64,000 nt of DNA from NCBI RefSeq assembly GCF_022662475.1, contig NZ_JAKNQQ010000001.1:248001-312000 (forward strand), in the 5' to 3' direction. Each line of letters starts with the position of its first letter. Position 1 is the first letter of the stretch. A program made the translations under genes and the position numbers. A model generated the notes under the pieces. It did not search any database and was not told the DNA's origin. It was given only the letters and a program-made list of their open reading frames with translations. Positions 61,089 to 64,000 of this stretch are shown one piece after another. The DNA is from Sphingomonas sp. TREG-RG-20F-R18-01 (GTDB lineage: Bacteria > Pseudomonadota > Alphaproteobacteria > Sphingomonadales > Sphingomonadaceae).

Positions 61089-61718
61089 ATGCAGCCGGTT
61101 ACGCATGTCTCGGGCGCGGCCTATCCGTGGGGCCAGAAGAACGTCGACACCGACGTCATCATTCCGGCGCATTGGCTCAAGACCGTGACGCGCGACGGCC
61201 TCGGCAAGGGCGCGTTCGAGACGGTTCGGGCCAAGCCGGACAACATCTTCGACGATCCCCGCTACGCGGGTGCGCCCATCCTGATCGCTGGCGACAATTT
61301 CGGCTGTGGATCCAGCCGCGAGCACGCCGCCTGGGCATTAGCCGACATGGGCATCACCGCCGTCATTGCACCCAGCTTCTCCGACATCTTTTCGGGCAAT
61401 GCGTTCAAGAACGGGATCGTGACGGTGGAGCTGCCGCAGGAGCAGATCGATCGCCTGATCGCGGTTGCGCAGGATCAGCCGGTGACGGTCGACCTCGAAA
61501 CGATGACCGTCACCACGCCGTATCAAGACCGCTTCCCGTTCGAACTCGACGCATTCCGTCGGCAATGCCTGATGGAAGGGCTGGACGAGATCGGCCTGAC
61601 ACTGGCAAGAGATACCGCGATTTCGAAATACGAAGCCGGGGTAAACGAACACCGGCCGTGGATGAGCGGAGAACGGGCGGATGCGAGCACTCTTGTCGAA
61701 AGCGCCGGGCGGACCTGA
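61089..61718 (+). CDS. leuD: 3-isopropylmalate dehydratase small subunit
   Basis: The 209-residue protein has the LeuD motifs [14 protein letters not shown] and [17 protein letters not shown] and combines with LeuC to form the isomerase. The ATG at 61089 is preferred; a GTG three bases earlier is possible. The C-terminus extends past the usual end ([12 protein letters not shown]) because the reading frame overlaps the following quinone oxidoreductase gene by 38 bp. Confidence 0.96.
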   Translation: MQPVTHVSGAAYPWGQKNVDTDVIIPAHWLKTVTRDGLGKGAFETVRAKPDNIFDDPRYAGAPILIAGDNFGCGSSREHAAWALADMGITAVIAPSFSDIFSGNAFKNGIVTVELPQEQIDRLIAVAQDQPVTVDLETMTVTTPYQDRFPFELDAFRRQCLMEGLDEIGLTLARDTAISKYEAGVNEHRPWMSGERADASTLVESAGRT

Positions 61719-62685
61719 AACCCTAACCATCGATACACTGCCCGATCCGGTCGCGGCACCCGGTCAGGTCGTCGTCGCGGTCAAGGCCTGCTCCATCAAC
61801 TATCCCGATGTCCTGATCATCGAGGACAAATACCAGCTCAAGCCACCCCGCCCCTTCGCCCCGGGCAGCGAAATCGCCGGCGTCGTTGAAAGCGTTGGGG
61901 CGGGCGTGACCGAGTGGACGGCGGGAGACCGTGTCATCGCCACGACCGGATCGGGCGGCCTGGTCGAAAAGATCGCCCTTCCCGCGACAAGCCTGTTTGC
62001 GCTGCCCGACGGACGCAGCTTCGCCGAGGGGGCGTCGCTATTGCTGACCTATGGCACGACGATCCACGCGCTGCTCGACCGAGGCCATCTGGCAGAGGGA
62101 CAATCGATGCTCGTGCTCGGCGCGGCGGGCGGGGTCGGGCTTGCCGCGATCGAGCTTGGCAAGGCGTTCGGCGCGTGGGTCGTTGCGGCCGTCTCTTCCG
62201 ACGAGAAGGCACAAGCCGCGCGGGACGCCGGCGCGGACGAAACGATCGTCTACGCCCGTGCACCGTTCGACAAGGACCAGTCCAAGGCGCTTGCAGAGCA
62301 ATTCAAGGCTGCCGGCGGCATGGGCGGCTACGACGTCATTTATGATCCAGTCGGCGGCGATTATGCCGAGCCTGCGCTCCGATCGATCGGCTGGGAGGGA
62401 CGTTACCTGGTAGTGGGCTTTCCGGCGGGCATTCCCAAGCTGCCGCTCAATTTGACGCTTCTGAAAAGCTGCGACGTGTGCGGCGTGTTCTGGGGCGCGT
62501 TCGCGGCGCGGGACCCGCAGGCGAACCGGGCGCATATCGATCGCCTGTTCCGACTGTGGAAGGACGGCAAGATCATGCCGCGCGTAACGGAAACCTTCGC
62601 CTTCGAAGATGGCGGTAAGGCGATTGCCAAGATGGCCGCACGGGGCGCGATCGGAAAACTGGTGGTGACGGTCGCGGAGGGGTAG
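61681..62685 (+). CDS. NADPH:quinone oxidoreductase (zinc-independent MDR)
   Basis: The 334-residue protein has the medium-chain dehydrogenase fold without zinc cysteines, with [19 protein letters not shown] (the quinone oxidoreductase signature), [19 protein letters not shown] for NADPH and YDPVGGDYA. It should reduce quinones or an enoyl substrate. GGAGAACGGGCGG lies directly before the ATG at 61681. It overlaps leuD by 38 bp and is probably translated with it. A hairpin follows its stop. Confidence 0.87.
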   Translation: MRALLSKAPGGPETLTIDTLPDPVAAPGQVVVAVKACSINYPDVLIIEDKYQLKPPRPFAPGSEIAGVVESVGAGVTEWTAGDRVIATTGSGGLVEKIALPATSLFALPDGRSFAEGASLLLTYGTTIHALLDRGHLAEGQSMLVLGAAGGVGLAAIELGKAFGAWVVAAVSSDEKAQAARDAGADETIVYARAPFDKDQSKALAEQFKAAGGMGGYDVIYDPVGGDYAEPALRSIGWEGRYLVVGFPAGIPKLPLNLTLLKSCDVCGVFWGAFAARDPQANRAHIDRLFRLWKDGKIMPRVTETFAFEDGGKAIAKMAARGAIGKLVVTVAEG

Positions 62686-62746
62686 CATAGCGGGGGGACG
62701 TGCCCGGAGCGCAGAACGCCCGGGCCGCCGGTGCATCACGAACGCC

Positions 62747-62774
62747 CTGGGTTCCGCCCGACGCGGGAACCCAG
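62747..62774. terminator. REP-like hairpin between convergent genes
   Basis: CTGGGTTCC (62747-62755) and GGAACCCAG (62766-62774) form a 9-bp stem with a 10-base loop, in the 121-bp gap between the convergent quinone oxidoreductase and Nramp genes. The sequence resembles the second REP family. It may terminate both transcripts. Confidence 0.5.
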
Positions 62775-62806
62775 CCTTGTTGCTTGTCCTTCCGAGCCGC
62801 CCGCTA

Positions 62807-64000
62807 CTACCCTGCGGCCTTGACCGGCGGCGTGTAGAAAAACCGCACATACGCCGCGAACCCCAGGATCGCTGCCGCGATGACCGCGACCCAGATCGGT
62901 CCGATCGTCTCCCACAGGAGATAGACGTTCAGCCCCGCGATGAGCGTGCAGATCGTGTAGCCGACTACTCTTACCCAAGCGGGATTGGCAAACTCGCCCA
63001 TCCGCGCGCGACTGCTTGTCACCATGATCAGCGGAAAGATTGCGAACGGCAGTTGCATGGACAGCACGACTTGGCTCACCACGAGCAGTCCGACGGTGTC
63101 TTTCCCGCCTGTCGCGGAAATGACGATTACCGCCGGGATGATGGCTAGGCCCCGCGTTACCAATCGTCGCAGCCACGGCGCGACGCGGATGCGCAGGAAT
63201 CCCTCCATCACGATCTGCCCGGCCAGTGTTCCGGTGATCGTGCTGGACTGCCCTGACGCGAGGAGCGCCAGCGCAAAGGCCGTTGCGGCCACCCCGCCCA
63301 ACGCAGGACGAAGCAGTTGGTGCGCTTCCTGCAACTCGCTCACCACCATGCCGTTGCGCCAGAAGACCGCTGCGGCGAGGATCAGAATCGCCGCGTTCAC
63401 GAAAAAAGCCATGCCAAGCGCCAGCACCGTATCGATGGTGTTGAAGGCCAGCGCCGCCTTGACGTCGCGCTTGCCGGCCCCGAACGCGCGAGTCTGTACG
63501 ATCGATGAGTGCAGATAAAGGTTGTGCGGCATCACCGTGGCGCCAAGGATGCCCAGCGCGATGAGCAACGCCGCGGTGTTCGGAATGACTGGGGTCACAG
63601 CGCCCAGCGCAACCGCGCTCCAGTCCGGTTTCGCCAGCACCATCGTATAGGCAAAACACAAGCCGATCGTCGCAACCAGAACGATCACCACCGCCTCGAT
63701 CTTGCGGAAGCCTCGGTTGATCAGCAGCAACAACAGCAGCACATCAAGACCCGTGAGAACCACCCCCCAAAGCAGCGGAAGCCCCAGCAAAAGGTTGAGC
63801 GCGACGGCAGAGCCGACCACCTCGGCCAGGTCACAGGCAATGATCGCCACCTCGCACAATAGCCACAAGGCAATCGCCACCGGTTTTGCATAATAATCGC
63901 GGCACGATTGTGCCAGGTCGCGCCCGGTCACGATTCCGAGCCTGGCGCACAACACCTGCAGAAAAATGGCCATTAGGTTGGACGACAATATGACCCACAG
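62807..64000 (-). CDS. Nramp-family divalent metal transporter, 5' end missing
   Basis: The frame enters from the right edge and gives about 397 codons of a polytopic protein. It carries MPHNLYLHSS (transmembrane 6 metal site) and SSTITGTLAGQIVMEGF. The DPGN motif of the first span is outside the window. It would import Mn2+, Fe2+ or similar ions with protons. A start codon is not included. Confidence 0.88.
   Translation of the reverse strand: MWVILSSNLMAIFLQVLCARLGIVTGRDLAQSCRDYYAKPVAIALWLLCEVAIIACDLAEVVGSAVALNLLLGLPLLWGVVLTGLDVLLLLLLINRGFRKIEAVVIVLVATIGLCFAYTMVLAKPDWSAVALGAVTPVIPNTAALLIALGILGATVMPHNLYLHSSIVQTRAFGAGKRDVKAALAFNTIDTVLALGMAFFVNAAILILAAAVFWRNGMVVSELQEAHQLLRPALGGVAATAFALALLASGQSSTITGTLAGQIVMEGFLRIRVAPWLRRLVTRGLAIIPAVIVISATGGKDTVGLLVVSQVVLSMQLPFAIFPLIMVTSSRARMGEFANPAWVRVVGYTICTLIAGLNVYLLWETIGPIWVAVIAAAILGFAAYVRFFYTPPVKAAG

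Noticed and set aside
1..64000. CRISPR array or insertion sequence
   Set aside because: No regularly spaced repeats and no transposase or integrase gene were seen in the window.

Overview
The window is a chromosomal stretch of a GC-rich alphaproteobacterium, most likely Sphingomonas or a close relative. The signs are a TonB-dependent receptor with a neighbouring secreted hydrolase and GH2 glycosidase, a PEPxxWA-CTERM surface protein, a FYDLN-acid (TIGR02300) zinc-ribbon protein, the gene order aroA-small membrane protein-cmk-rpsA-ihfB, and dispersed sphingomonad-type palindromic repeats. Assignments come from reading the sequence and recalling family motifs; no database search was run. Both ends cut through genes.

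Layout. 1-4351 (minus): four coupled genes for membrane glycan or lipid glycosylation (GT87-like, GT2, methyltransferase, partial GT-C). 4623-10350 (plus): TonB-dependent receptor, secreted alpha/beta hydrolase, secreted GH2 glycosidase. 10474-16032: Dps, SDR, HSL-type esterase, Gfo/Idh oxidoreductase, GH15 glucoamylase. 16074-20472 (minus): a translationally coupled five-gene cluster (GT2, acyl-CoA dehydrogenase-like, PIG-L deacetylase, NodS-like methyltransferase, GT4) that looks like an uncharacterised modified-saccharide pathway. 20681-27206 (plus): a six-gene MarR-FUSC-DUF1656-HlyD-NodT-MFS efflux operon in which every junction overlaps. 27222-29179 (minus): glutathione-dependent formaldehyde detoxification. 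29654-32771: an ABC permease with two fused domains plus its ATPase. 33140-34792: an exported protein resembling a clan GH-A glycosidase.

35-41 kb is housekeeping: tRNA-Ala, the FYDLN protein, aroA, cmk, rpsA, ihfB, tRNA-Leu. 41-49.6 kb holds small secreted proteins, a PEPxxWA-CTERM protein, an orphan peptide-binding lipoprotein, RNase T2, nadC, a Crp/Fnr regulator and nadA. 49.6-54.5 kb (minus) has a multi-span membrane protein, a DUF4230 protein, a metallo-beta-lactamase-fold hydrolase and a BlaI/M56-peptidase pair with a clear operator-like inverted repeat. 54.6-62.7 kb (plus) has an SMP-30 protein, a VIT transporter, scoA-phosphatase-scoB-hydrolase, leuC-micro-ORF-leuD and a quinone oxidoreductase. 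The window ends inside an Nramp transporter.

The most unusual items are the 16-20.5 kb cluster with Nod-factor-like logic, the M56/BlaI pair whose sensor region is not a penicillin-binding domain, the putative GH-A protein, and paired REP (REPIN-like) elements.
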